From Pseudomonadota bacterium (GTDB taxonomy: Bacteria > Pseudomonadota > Gammaproteobacteria > Steroidobacterales > Steroidobacteraceae): DNA of 5,840 nucleotides. Below, piece after piece: positions 1-5,840 of the stretch (position 1 is its first letter; every line of letters starts with the position of its first letter). The translations under genes were made by a program, and so were the position numbers. Below the pieces are notes generated by a model, which saw nothing but the letters and a program-made list of their open reading frames with translations, was not told where the DNA came from and searched no databases. The stretch lies in NCBI GenBank assembly GCA_021838065.1, contig JAKCEJ010000202.1:1-5840 (forward strand), given 5' to 3'.

Positions 1-3000
1 CGCTCAGTGCACACGGCCCGCACGATGGCGATGATGCGCTCGCCCTGGGGCTGCAACTGCGCGCGCCCCTGCTCGAGCCGTTCCTCGAACGCCTGCCGGC
101 TGCGCGGCGCAGGCTTCTCGGCGGGCGCGAAGCATTCGGCGAAGATGCGCTCGACGATCAGATCGGCGATGGGACGCTCGAGGTCCAGCGCACCGCTGCC
201 CAGCGCGAGTTCGCGATCGTCCGCTACGCGTGTTGCCCAGTAGCGGGCCTGCTGCGGCAGGGCGAGCAGCGCCAGGCGGGTGACCGCACCGCGCAGCATC
301 GCGCCAGCGCGGGACGGGTCACGCGCCTCGGCCGGCGTAACCGCCTGGCCGAGGTCGCGCAACGTCGGATAGACCACGAGCTGCAGTCCGTTGCGCTGCA
401 CCGTGCGCATCTCGGGCAGTTCGGCGAAATCCCAACTGCGGTGCCGCGCCTGCGGTGCCGCAGCGGGCGATTCAGCCGCGCCGGTACGTGCGCGCAGCGC
501 GCGCTTCACCGCAGCGATGTCCCGACCTTCCGCCAGTACCGTGTCGCTTGCGTCCACAACCCGCACGTTCAGCTGCAGGTGCGGCGGCAACGGCAACGCG
601 GCAAGCTCCTCGGCGCTGATCACGCTTGCCGTTCGCCGCGTAATCCACTGCGCCATGGCGGCGTAGAAGCCCGCTAACGCGTCGCTGCCGGCTTGCGCAG
701 CGCCCGACTCCTCGAGCGCCTGGCGGGCGTGCTCAGGCACCGGCACCAGCTGCCTGCGCCGGCTCTTCGGCAGCTCGCGCAGCAGCGCCGTGATTTTCTC
801 CAGGCGCCAGCCCGGCACCAGCCACGCCAGGCGGTCGGCATCCAGGGACTCGAGCAGCACGTCAGGCACGAGCAGCGTCACGCCGTCATCAGCCTCCCCG
901 GGTTCGAAGCGGTACGTGAGCGGCAGGCGGTTGCCGCTCACGAGCAGCGCATCGGGGAAACGGTGCGCGTCGATGTCAGCCGCCTCGCGCACCATCAGGT
1001 CCTCAAGCGCCATGTGCAGCAGCCGCGGCGTATCGCGCTGCGCCTGCCGCCACCAGCGCTCGAACGTCACCGCGGAGTTCACCGACGGCGGAATCCGCTC
1101 GCGATAGAACTGCAGCTGCCGCTCCTCGGCCGCGAGGATGTCGCGGCGCCGGATCTTGGCTTCCAGCGCCTGCACCTCGGCGCGCAGCGCCCGGTTGACC
1201 CGCAGGAAGGGCGCGTCCACCACGGCGCGCGGCGCCCCGTGCTCGGGCTCGACAAGCACCTCGCGGATAAAGATGTCACGCGCTTCCTCTGGGGCGATCC
1301 GCCCGTAATCGACCCGCCGGCGGCTCGCGAGCTGCAGTCCGTAGAGCGTCACCGACTCGAACGCGCCGACCATCCCGCGCCGCTCGACCCACAGCGGCTC
1401 GCTGTAGCTGCGCTTGACCAGATGCAGTGCCGCCCGCTCGATCCACCCCGGCTCGACGGCCGCCACCATGCGGGCGTACAGGCGCGTCGTCTCGCGCAGA
1501 CTGGCGGCGACGATCCATTTGGGCGGCCTGGCCGCGAGCGGCGTACCCGGCGCGATCACGAAACGCATGCCGCGCGGTCCGTCGTACTCGCGGCGCTCGT
1601 TGAGTGTGCCGATGGAGCCTAGAAAACCGGTGAGGATGGCCTGGTGCAGCTGCGCGTAGCCGGCTGGAATCTGGTTCGCCCGCAAGCCGAGATCGCCTGT
1701 GCTGCGGGCGAGCTGCACGTGAAGATCCTGCCATTCACGCATGCGCAGGAAGGACAGAAAGTGCTCTCGGCACCACTTGCGCAGCTGGCTGCGCGTGCGT
1801 TGCGCGCTCTGCTCGCCGAAGGCGCGCCAGAGATTCAGCACTGTGATGAAGTCCGAGCGCGCATCGGCGAACAGGGCGTGTTTCTCCTCGGCGTGCTGCT
1901 GCAGCTCGACGGGCCGCTCGCGCGGGTCCTGGGCTTCCAGGAACGCTGTGACCACCAGCATCTCCGCCACGCAGCCGAGCCGGGCAGCGGCGAGCAGCAT
2001 GCGCCCGAGGCGCGGATCGAGCGGAATCGCCGCGATCTTGTGCCCGAGCGGTGTCACCCGGCGCTCGGCATCCATCGCCTGGAGCTCCTCGAGCAGCCGC
2101 ACGCCGTCGTTGATCAGCCGCGCATCGGGCGGGTCGAGAAACGGGAAGTCCTGCGGCTCGCCGAGCTCGAGGCTTGCCATGCGCAGAATCACGCTCGCGA
2201 GGTTGGTGCGCAGCACCTCCGGCGGGGTGAACGCCTCGCGCGCGCTGAAGTCCTCCTCGGGGTACAGGCGTATGCAGATCCCCGGCGCCTCGCGACCGCA
2301 GCGGCCCTTGCGCTGCTCGGCGCTCGCCTGGGAAATCGGCTCGACGTGCAGTCGCTGCACCTTGGCGCGCGGGCTGTAGCGGCTGATGCGCGCGAGCCCC
2401 GAGTCGACCACGTGGCGGATGCCGGGCACGGTGAGCGAGGTTTCGGCGACGTTCGTGGCGAGGATCACCCGCCGGCCGGTGTGCCGCTGGAAGATGCGCG
2501 CCTGCTCGGCGCTCGAGAGCCGCGCGTAGAGCGGCAGCACTTCGGTATGGCGCAGCTGTGCGCGGCTGAGCGCTTCGGCCGCTTCACGGATGTGCTTCTC
2601 CCCCGGGAGAAACACGAGCGTATCGGTCGCCTCGCCGGCGCTCGCGAGCTCGCGCACCGCCGCCAGGACGCCTTCGGGCAGGGACAGCTCCGCGGCATCC
2701 TCGTCATCGGCCGCGAGCGGCCGGTAGCGCACCTCGACGGGGTAGCTGCGCCCCGATACTTCGATCACCGGCGCATCGCCGAAGAACGCGGCGATGCGCT
2801 GCGGCTCGATCGTCGCCGAGGTGACGATGAGCCGCAGGTCGGTCCGCCGCGCCAGCAGCCGGCGCAGCACGCCGAGCAGCAGGTCGATATTGAGGCTGCG
2901 CTCGTGCGCCTCATCGAGGATGAGCGTGTCGTAGCGGCGCAGTTCCCGATCGCTCTCGAGCTCCTTCAGGAGGATGCCGTCGGTCATGAGCTTCACCCGG

Positions 3001-3344
3001 CACTCGGGACCGGTTCGGTCGGTGAAGCGCACCTGATAGCCGACCGCCGAGCCGACGGTCGTGCCGAGCTCCTCGGCGAGCCGCTCGGCAAGGGCGCGCG
3101 CCGCGATGCGCCGCGGCTGAGTATGTCCGATCAGCCCGGCGGTGCCCCGCCCGGCCTCGAGACACAATTTCGGCAGCTGAGTCGACTTGCCCGAGCCGGT
3201 CGCACCGCACACCACGATCGCCGGATGGCGCTCGAGCGCGTGAATGATCTCATCGCGGTGCGCGCTGATCGGCAGCGCCGGATCGTATTCAAGCCGCAGC
3301 GACGAGGCGCTCGCGACTGGCGCGCCGCGGTAACCAGTTTGCAT
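1..3344 (-). CDS. hrpA: ATP-dependent RNA helicase HrpA, DEAH-box (C-terminus cut by window edge)
   Basis: Cytoplasmic DEAH-box RNA helicase (superfamily 2) that uses ATP to remodel RNA or ribonucleoprotein. E. coli HrpA is linked to mRNA processing and, more recently, to rescue of stalled ribosomes. The frame is open from 3344 to base 1 (1114 codons). Visible motifs: I GATGSGKST (47-55, Lys53), Ia TQPRR (75-79), Ib TDGILL (121-126), II DEAH (144-147), III TSAT (175-178), IV LVFLPG (243-248), V LATNVAETSLTVPGI (295-309) and VI QRKGRCGR (344-351). A helicase-associated region follows (about 375-470), then an OB-like part and, from about residue 600, the long C-terminal region typical of HrpA (DUF3418), with stretches such as PPKWIVAASLRET, KRSYSEP and RRRDILAAEE. 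E. coli HrpA has 1300 residues, so about 150 are probably outside the window. ATG 3344 is the only ATG, GTG or TTG between the upstream in-frame stop (3504-3506) and the helicase core. The protein lacks most of the roughly 65-residue N-terminal extension of E. coli HrpA. No Shine-Dalgarno is visible. The gene lies 95 bp downstream of hpd on the same strand. Confidence 0.96.
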   Translation of the reverse strand, partial: MQTGYRGAPVASASSLRLEYDPALPISAHRDEIIHALERHPAIVVCGATGSGKSTQLPKLCLEAGRGTAGLIGHTQPRRIAARALAERLAEELGTTVGSAVGYQVRFTDRTGPECRVKLMTDGILLKELESDRELRRYDTLILDEAHERSLNIDLLLGVLRRLLARRTDLRLIVTSATIEPQRIAAFFGDAPVIEVSGRSYPVEVRYRPLAADDEDAAELSLPEGVLAAVRELASAGEATDTLVFLPGEKHIREAAEALSRAQLRHTEVLPLYARLSSAEQARIFQRHTGRRVILATNVAETSLTVPGIRHVVDSGLARISRYSPRAKVQRLHVEPISQASAEQRKGRCGREAPGICIRLYPEEDFSAREAFTPPEVLRTNLASVILRMASLELGEPQDFPFLDPPDARLINDGVRLLEELQAMDAERRVTPLGHKIAAIPLDPRLGRMLLAAARLGCVAEMLVVTAFLEAQDPRERPVELQQHAEEKHALFADARSDFITVLNLWRAFGEQSAQRTRSQLRKWCREHFLSFLRMREWQDLHVQLARSTGDLGLRANQIPAGYAQLHQAILTGFLGSIGTLNERREYDGPRGMRFVIAPGTPLAARPPKWIVAASLRETTRLYARMVAAVEPGWIERAALHLVKRSYSEPLWVERRGMVGAFESVTLYGLQLASRRRVDYGRIAPEEARDIFIREVLVEPEHGAPRAVVDAPFLRVNRALRAEVQALEAKIRRRDILAAEERQLQFYRERIPPSVNSAVTFERWWRQAQRDTPRLLHMALEDLMVREAADIDAHRFPDALLVSGNRLPLTYRFEPGEADDGVTLLVPDVLLESLDADRLAWLVPGWRLEKITALLRELPKSRRRQLVPVPEHARQALEESGAAQAGSDALAGFYAAMAQWITRRTASVISAEELAALPLPPHLQLNVRVVDASDTVLAEGRDIAAVKRALRARTGAAESPAAAPQARHRSWDFAELPEMRTVQRNGLQLVVYPTLRDLGQAVTPAEARDPSRAGAMLRGAVTRLALLALPQQARYWATRVADDRELALGSGALDLERPIADLIVERIFAECFAPAEKPAPRSRQAFEERLEQGRAQLQPQGERIIAIVRAVCTE

Positions 3345-3439
3345 CGACCCAAGTGTAATGCAGCGCCGGGTCAGCCGGGCAGCCTCGCGCGGGCGGGCCG
3401 GCCGCGCTGGCGCCCCCGGGGAGGCGCGTGCGATGCGCG
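3345..3439. other. hpd-hrpA intergenic gap with two GC-rich inverted repeats
   Basis: This 95-bp gap separates the hpd stop from the hrpA start. It holds two short perfect inverted repeats. One has arms GCGCC at 3410-3414 and GGCGC at 3423-3427. The other has arms GCGCGG at 3387-3392 and CCGCGC at 3402-3407. Neither is followed by a T-run on the minus strand, so they do not make a classic intrinsic terminator. Stems like these arise easily in DNA this GC-rich. They could attenuate read-through from hpd into hrpA, or the two genes could be co-transcribed. The sequence does not decide between these. Confidence 0.3.
3352..3357 (-). promoter_or_regulatory. Possible -10 element (TACACT) directly before hrpA
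   Basis: On the minus strand TACACT matches the sigma-70 -10 consensus at four of six positions, including the key A2 and T6. Only seven bases separate it from the hrpA ATG, so transcription would start at or within a base or two of the start codon. No good -35 hexamer is found at 16-18 bp upstream. The case is weak, but it fits the absence of a ribosome binding site before hrpA. Confidence 0.25.
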
Positions 3440-4492
3440 CTAGATCACGCCGCGGCGGATCTGATCGAGCTCGATCGACTCGAACAGCGCGCGGAAATTG
3501 CCCTCACCGAATCCCTCGTTGCCCTTGCGCTGGATGATCTCGAAGAAGATCGGGCCGATCACGTTGGCGGTGAAGATCTGCAGCAGCAGCCCCTCGCCGC
3601 GCTGCGGATTGCCGTCAATGAGGATGCGGCGACGGCGCAGCTCCTCGAGCGGCTCACCGTGGCCGGGCACGCGCGCCTCGATCCCCTCGTAATAGGTCTC
3701 AGGGGTGTCCTGAAAGGTGATGCCGTGGCCGCGCAGGGCATCGACGGTGCGGTAGATGTCGTCGGTGGCGAGCGCAATGTGCTGGATACCCTCGCCATGG
3801 TATTCGCGCAGGTACTCCTCGATCTGGCTCTTCTCGTCCTGCGACTCGTTGATCGGAATGCGGATCTTGCCGCAGGGACTGGTCATGGCGCGCGAGAACA
3901 GTCCCGTGTGCTTGCCTTCGATGTCGAAGTAGCGGATCTGGCGGAAATTGAACAGCTTCTCGTAAAAGCCCGCCCACCGGTCCATGTTGCCGCGCCGCAC
4001 GTTGTGCGTCAGATGATCGATGACGGTCAGGCCCGCTTCGCGCGCGCCGGGGCTCGGGGGCACCAGCCGGAAATCCACGTCGTAAATGGACCGCTCGCCG
4101 TAGCGATCCACCAGGTAAATGAGCGAGCCGCCGATGCCCTCGATGCACGGTATGTTAAGTTCCATGGGGCCGGCGTGCTGCGGGCCGGGCTTGGCGCCAA
4201 GCTCGAGCGCGCGCCGGTACGCATAAGCGGCATCCCTGACGCGAAAGGCCATCGCGCACGCGGACGGCCCGTGCTCGCGGGCGAATTGCTGCGCGAACGA
4301 GTTCGGCTCGGCATTAATGATGAAATTGATCGTGCCCTGACCGTGCAGCGTCACGTTCTTCGAACGGTGGCGCGCCCTGACCGGGAAGCCCATGCGCTCG
4401 AACAGGTCGCGCAGCAGCTCGGGATCCGGCGCGGTGTACTCGACGAACTCGAAGCCGTCGGTACCCATGGGATTGTCGCGATTGTCGCTCAT
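3440..4492 (-). CDS. hpd: 4-hydroxyphenylpyruvate dioxygenase (HPPD)
   Basis: Non-haem Fe(II) dioxygenase of tyrosine catabolism. It converts 4-hydroxyphenylpyruvate and O2 to homogentisate and CO2 in the cytoplasm. The protein has 350 residues, close to the usual bacterial length of about 355. It has two vicinal-oxygen-chelate domains: the N-terminal one (about 12-140) is structural, with NPMG-DGFEF, RSKNV and EHGPSACAMAFRV; the C-terminal one (about 155-340) is catalytic. Expected iron ligands are His160 (IDHLTHNV), His238 (GEGIQHIA) and Glu318 (FFEIIQRKG). Substrate-pocket landmarks are also present: RIPINE (Asn215), LLLQIF (Gln305) and the C-terminal gate helix GFGEGNFRALFESIE. The sequence resembles the Pseudomonas enzyme throughout. 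ATG 4492 was chosen because GGAG lies 6 bases upstream (4499-4502) and homologues begin just before NPMG. The frame stays open to an ATG at 4615, but that extension covers the promoters and overlaps the divergent gene. The gene is divergent from gdhB; no homogentisate dioxygenase gene lies within the window. Confidence 0.97.
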   Translation of the reverse strand: MSDNRDNPMGTDGFEFVEYTAPDPELLRDLFERMGFPVRARHRSKNVTLHGQGTINFIINAEPNSFAQQFAREHGPSACAMAFRVRDAAYAYRRALELGAKPGPQHAGPMELNIPCIEGIGGSLIYLVDRYGERSIYDVDFRLVPPSPGAREAGLTVIDHLTHNVRRGNMDRWAGFYEKLFNFRQIRYFDIEGKHTGLFSRAMTSPCGKIRIPINESQDEKSQIEEYLREYHGEGIQHIALATDDIYRTVDALRGHGITFQDTPETYYEGIEARVPGHGEPLEELRRRRILIDGNPQRGEGLLLQIFTANVIGPIFFEIIQRKGNEGFGEGNFRALFESIELDQIRRGVI

Positions 4493-4498
4493 CGGGGG

Positions 4499-4502
4499 CT
4501 CC
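4499..4502 (-). promoter_or_regulatory. Shine-Dalgarno (GGAG) for hpd
   Basis: GGAG on the minus strand sits six bases before ATG 4492. It decides the hpd start over the upstream in-frame ATG at 4615. It is the only clear ribosome binding site among the three genes. Confidence 0.6.
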
Positions 4503-4508
4503 GTCACT

Positions 4509-4529
4509 GTCGCCCGGAGGAGCAGCGAC
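4509..4529 (-). promoter_or_regulatory. Short hairpin in the hpd leader
   Basis: In the predicted hpd mRNA leader, GTCGC and GCGAC (plus-strand 4525-4529 and 4509-4513) form a perfect 5-bp stem with an 11-base loop. The loop contains CTCCTCC, which resembles the 16S anti-Shine-Dalgarno and is complementary to the CGGAG of the hpd ribosome binding site downstream. It could be a minor translational control element or coincidence. Confidence 0.2.
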
Positions 4530-4535
4530 TTTTTC

Positions 4536-4549
4536 GTTGCGAACGCAAC
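4536..4549. promoter_or_regulatory. Operator-like palindrome at the predicted hpd transcription start
   Basis: The 14-bp sequence GTTGCG-AA-CGCAAC has perfect 6-bp arms around a two-base centre. It spans about -5 to +9 relative to the predicted hpd start (near 4544), a classic repressor position next to the -10 box at 4551-4556. Tyrosine-catabolism genes in other proteobacteria are controlled by IclR-, AsnC/Lrp- or TyrR/PhhR-type regulators. I do not recognise this as the site of any one of them. As RNA it could also form a 5-bp stem with a four-base loop. Confidence 0.45.
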
Positions 4550-4550
4550 T

Positions 4551-4579
4551 ATTGTACTCTGGCAGCTCTCGAGTGCCCA
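4551..4579 (-). promoter_or_regulatory. Predicted sigma-70 promoter for hpd
   Basis: Reading on the minus strand, the -35 TGGGCA (4579-4574; four of six consensus matches) is followed by a 17-bp spacer and the -10 TACAAT (4556-4551; five of six). The start of transcription would fall near 4544, giving a leader of about 52 bases that ends with a good Shine-Dalgarno. The promoter lies between the predicted hpd start point and the gdhB -10 on the opposite strand. Confidence 0.5.
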
Positions 4580-4580
4580 G
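4559..4580. repeat. Imperfect inverted repeat between the divergent promoters
   Basis: CTGGCA (4559-4564) and TGCCCAG (4574-4580) are inverted arms with one bulged base. They flank a centre that contains the palindrome CTCGAG (4568-4573). The repeat covers the hpd -35 and the place where a gdhB -35 would lie, so a protein bound here could act on both promoters. CTCGAG is common in this DNA, so the match may be chance. Confidence 0.25.
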
Positions 4581-4585
4581 ACGTA

Positions 4586-4591
4586 TATAAT
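4586..4591 (+). promoter_or_regulatory. Perfect -10 box (TATAAT) for the glutamate dehydrogenase gene
   Basis: TATAAT is a perfect sigma-70 -10 hexamer in a very GC-rich background. It ends 11 bases before the ATG at 4603, so transcription would begin about 3-5 bases before the start codon, leaving no room for a ribosome binding site. No recognisable -35 is found at 16-19 bp spacing, which suggests dependence on an activator or on the A/T-rich -10 alone. Confidence 0.6.
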
Positions 4592-4602
4592 CGCCGCCCA
4601 CC

Positions 4603-5840
4603 ATGCATGCTCCATCCTCCGCCGGCGACGGCCGGCACCTGCGCAGCATCCCCCCCGCGCGCCTCGCGCTCATCGACCGAATCGCCCGCATCCGCGTGCC
4701 GCGCGGCCCGCACGCCGCGGCGGCGCGCATGTCGGCCCAGTTCCTGCGTACCTATTACCGCGGAGTCAGCGAGGAGGATCTGGCGGCGCGCACGCCGGCG
4801 GCGCTCGCGCACGCGGCCCACTGCCACCTGGAGCTCGGTCTCCGCCGCCTCGCCGGGGAGTCTCTGGTCAGGGTCTTCAATCCCGATCTCGAGCGCGACG
4901 GATTCGAGTCGCCGCATACGGTCGTGCAGATCGTCACCGATGATCGGCCATTCCTGATCGACTCGCTCGGCCTGACCTTCAACCGCGCCGGCCTCGCCGT
5001 GCACGTGATCGTCCACCCGGTGTTCGAGGTGCGTCGCGACGGGCGCGGCCGGATCAGCGGATTCGGCGCCGACGGCGCGCGGGCGCATCGGGCCGAATCC
5101 TGGGAGATGTACGAAGTCGACCGCCGCACCGATGCCGAGACGCTCGAGCGGCTGCGCCAGGACATCGAGCGCACGCTCGCCGAGGTGCGCGCCGCAGTCG
5201 AGGACTGGGATCCGATGCGCGAGCGGGCGCGCGCCATCGTCGCCGAGCTCGAGAGTAACCCGCCGCCGCTCTCGAGCGAGGAAATCGGCGAAGCGCTTGA
5301 GCTGCTGCAATGGATGGAGGAGCGCAACTTCGTCTTCCTCGGCTACCGGCAGTACCGTCTCGAGCGCGGCGCGCGTCAGGACTCTCTGAGATCCGAGCCG
5401 CGCAGCGGGCTGGGCATCCTGCGCGCGCACGGCCGTGGCGAGCGGCCCTCGGCCACGGCGCTGAAGGGCGAGATCCGCGAGCGCGCGCGCGAGCGCGAGC
5501 TGCTGGTGCTGACCAAGGCCAATTCCATCTCCACCATCCACCGGTCCGAATACCTCGACTACGTGGGCGTGAAGACGTTCGATGCGCGCGGCGAAGTGAG
5601 CGGCGAGCACCGGTTCCTCGGCCTTTGGACCTCCACCGCCTATCACCGCAGCCCACGCGACATCCCGGTGCTGCGGCTCAAGGTCGCGCGCGTCATCCAG
5701 TTCTTCGGCCTCGACCCGCAGAGCCACGACGGCAAGGCCGTGCTCAACGTGCTGGAGACCTACCCGCGCGACGAGCTGTTCCAGGCGAACACCCGCGATC
5801 TGGTGCGCATCTGCCGCGGCGTCGTCAACCTGTACGAGCG
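4603..5840 (+). CDS. gdhB: NAD-specific glutamate dehydrogenase, large (180-kDa) class, N-terminal part
   Basis: The full enzyme oxidatively deaminates glutamate to 2-oxoglutarate and ammonia with NAD+ and serves mainly in amino-acid catabolism. Members of this class have about 1600 residues. Only the first 412 codons are here, covering the regulatory N-terminal region with its ACT-like domains; the dinucleotide-binding catalytic part is beyond the right edge. Recognisable blocks are VRVFNPDLERDGFESPHTVV followed by TDDRPFLIDS (89-121, first ACT-like region), EERNFVFLGYRQY (239-251), SGLGILR (268-274), LTKANSISTIHRSEYLDYVG (303-322), GEHRFLGLWTSTAY (334-347) and SHDGKAVLNVLETYPRDELFQ (374-394). 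The start is firm: an in-frame TAA at 4588-4590 excludes anything further upstream, and the length before the first ACT-like block matches relatives. There is no Shine-Dalgarno before this ATG. A charged, GC-repetitive stretch (IRERARERE, 291-299) lies in a variable segment. The gene is divergent from hpd. Confidence 0.95.
   Translation, partial: MHAPSSAGDGRHLRSIPPARLALIDRIARIRVPRGPHAAAARMSAQFLRTYYRGVSEEDLAARTPAALAHAAHCHLELGLRRLAGESLVRVFNPDLERDGFESPHTVVQIVTDDRPFLIDSLGLTFNRAGLAVHVIVHPVFEVRRDGRGRISGFGADGARAHRAESWEMYEVDRRTDAETLERLRQDIERTLAEVRAAVEDWDPMRERARAIVAELESNPPPLSSEEIGEALELLQWMEERNFVFLGYRQYRLERGARQDSLRSEPRSGLGILRAHGRGERPSATALKGEIRERARERELLVLTKANSISTIHRSEYLDYVGVKTFDARGEVSGEHRFLGLWTSTAYHRSPRDIPVLRLKVARVIQFFGLDPQSHDGKAVLNVLETYPRDELFQANTRDLVRICRGVVNLYE

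Noticed and set aside
1644..3443. 599-codon open frame on the plus strand, antisense to hrpA
   Set aside because: Its translation is rich in His, Arg, Ala and Leu with no recognisable motif, while the minus strand encodes every helicase motif in order. Long antisense open frames are expected where GC-rich codons leave few stops on the opposite strand.
4493..4615. N-terminal extension of Hpd by 41 residues from an ATG at 4615
   Set aside because: The extension would overlap the divergent gene start and cover both promoters, and homologues begin near NPMG. ATG 4492 has a well-spaced GGAG.
3428..4957. 509-codon plus-strand open frame spanning hpd, the divergent promoters and the start of gdhB
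   Set aside because: It crosses two clear genes and their promoter region and has no family resemblance. It is a high-GC shadow of hpd.
5473..5502. Alternating GCGC-rich tract, possible Z-DNA or recombination site
   Set aside because: It codes in frame for a charged Arg/Glu stretch inside gdhB, and alternating GC runs of this length (about 10 bp perfect) are expected at this base composition.
4549..5727. 392-codon minus-strand open frame antisense to gdhB
   Set aside because: The plus-strand frame has clear NAD-glutamate dehydrogenase signatures. The antisense product has none and its frame runs into the divergent promoter region.
1..5840. Repeated CTCGAG hexamers across the window
   Set aside because: Most fall in frame as Leu-Glu (CTC GAG), a preferred codon pair in this GC-rich DNA; spacing is irregular, so they are not a repeat family.
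1..5840. Search for tRNA, rRNA, CRISPR, insertion sequence or attachment-site signals
   Set aside because: No direct-repeat array, transposase motif, terminal inverted repeats or tRNA-like cloverleaf was seen on either strand. Coding frames account for about 96% of the window.

Overview
The window is high-GC bacterial DNA with almost no non-coding space. It most likely comes from a gammaproteobacterium, because it combines a full-architecture HrpA helicase, a pseudomonad-like 4-hydroxyphenylpyruvate dioxygenase and a large (180-kDa class) NAD-glutamate dehydrogenase. This placement rests on remembered family resemblance; no search was run.

Layout: (1) 1-3344, minus strand: hrpA, a DEAH-box ATP-dependent RNA helicase. 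It is complete at the N-terminus and cut by the left window edge at the C-terminus, with roughly 150 residues missing by comparison with E. coli HrpA. (2) 3345-3439: a 95-bp gap with two short GC-rich inverted repeats and a possible weak -10 for hrpA. (3) 3440-4492, minus strand: hpd, a complete 350-residue 4-hydroxyphenylpyruvate dioxygenase with all three iron ligands visible. (4) 4493-4602: a 110-bp divergent regulatory region with back-to-back promoters, a 14-bp palindrome at the predicted hpd start point, and a second imperfect inverted repeat. (5) 4603-5840, plus strand: the first 412 codons of the NAD-glutamate dehydrogenase gene (gdhB type), running off the right edge before the catalytic domain.

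Functionally, hpd and gdhB are both amino-acid catabolism genes. Tyrosine transamination yields 4-hydroxyphenylpyruvate (the Hpd substrate) and glutamate, and the glutamate dehydrogenase returns glutamate to 2-oxoglutarate. Their promoters overlap closely enough that they may be co-regulated or mutually exclusive. hrpA is an RNA-metabolism gene with no obvious link to the other two.

I found no mobile element, CRISPR array, RNA gene or novel multi-gene system. The points most worth a second look are the compact divergent promoter region, signs that gdhB and perhaps hrpA are translated from leaderless or nearly leaderless mRNAs, and the operator-like palindrome before hpd. Long open frames antisense to all three genes are best explained as high-GC shadows.
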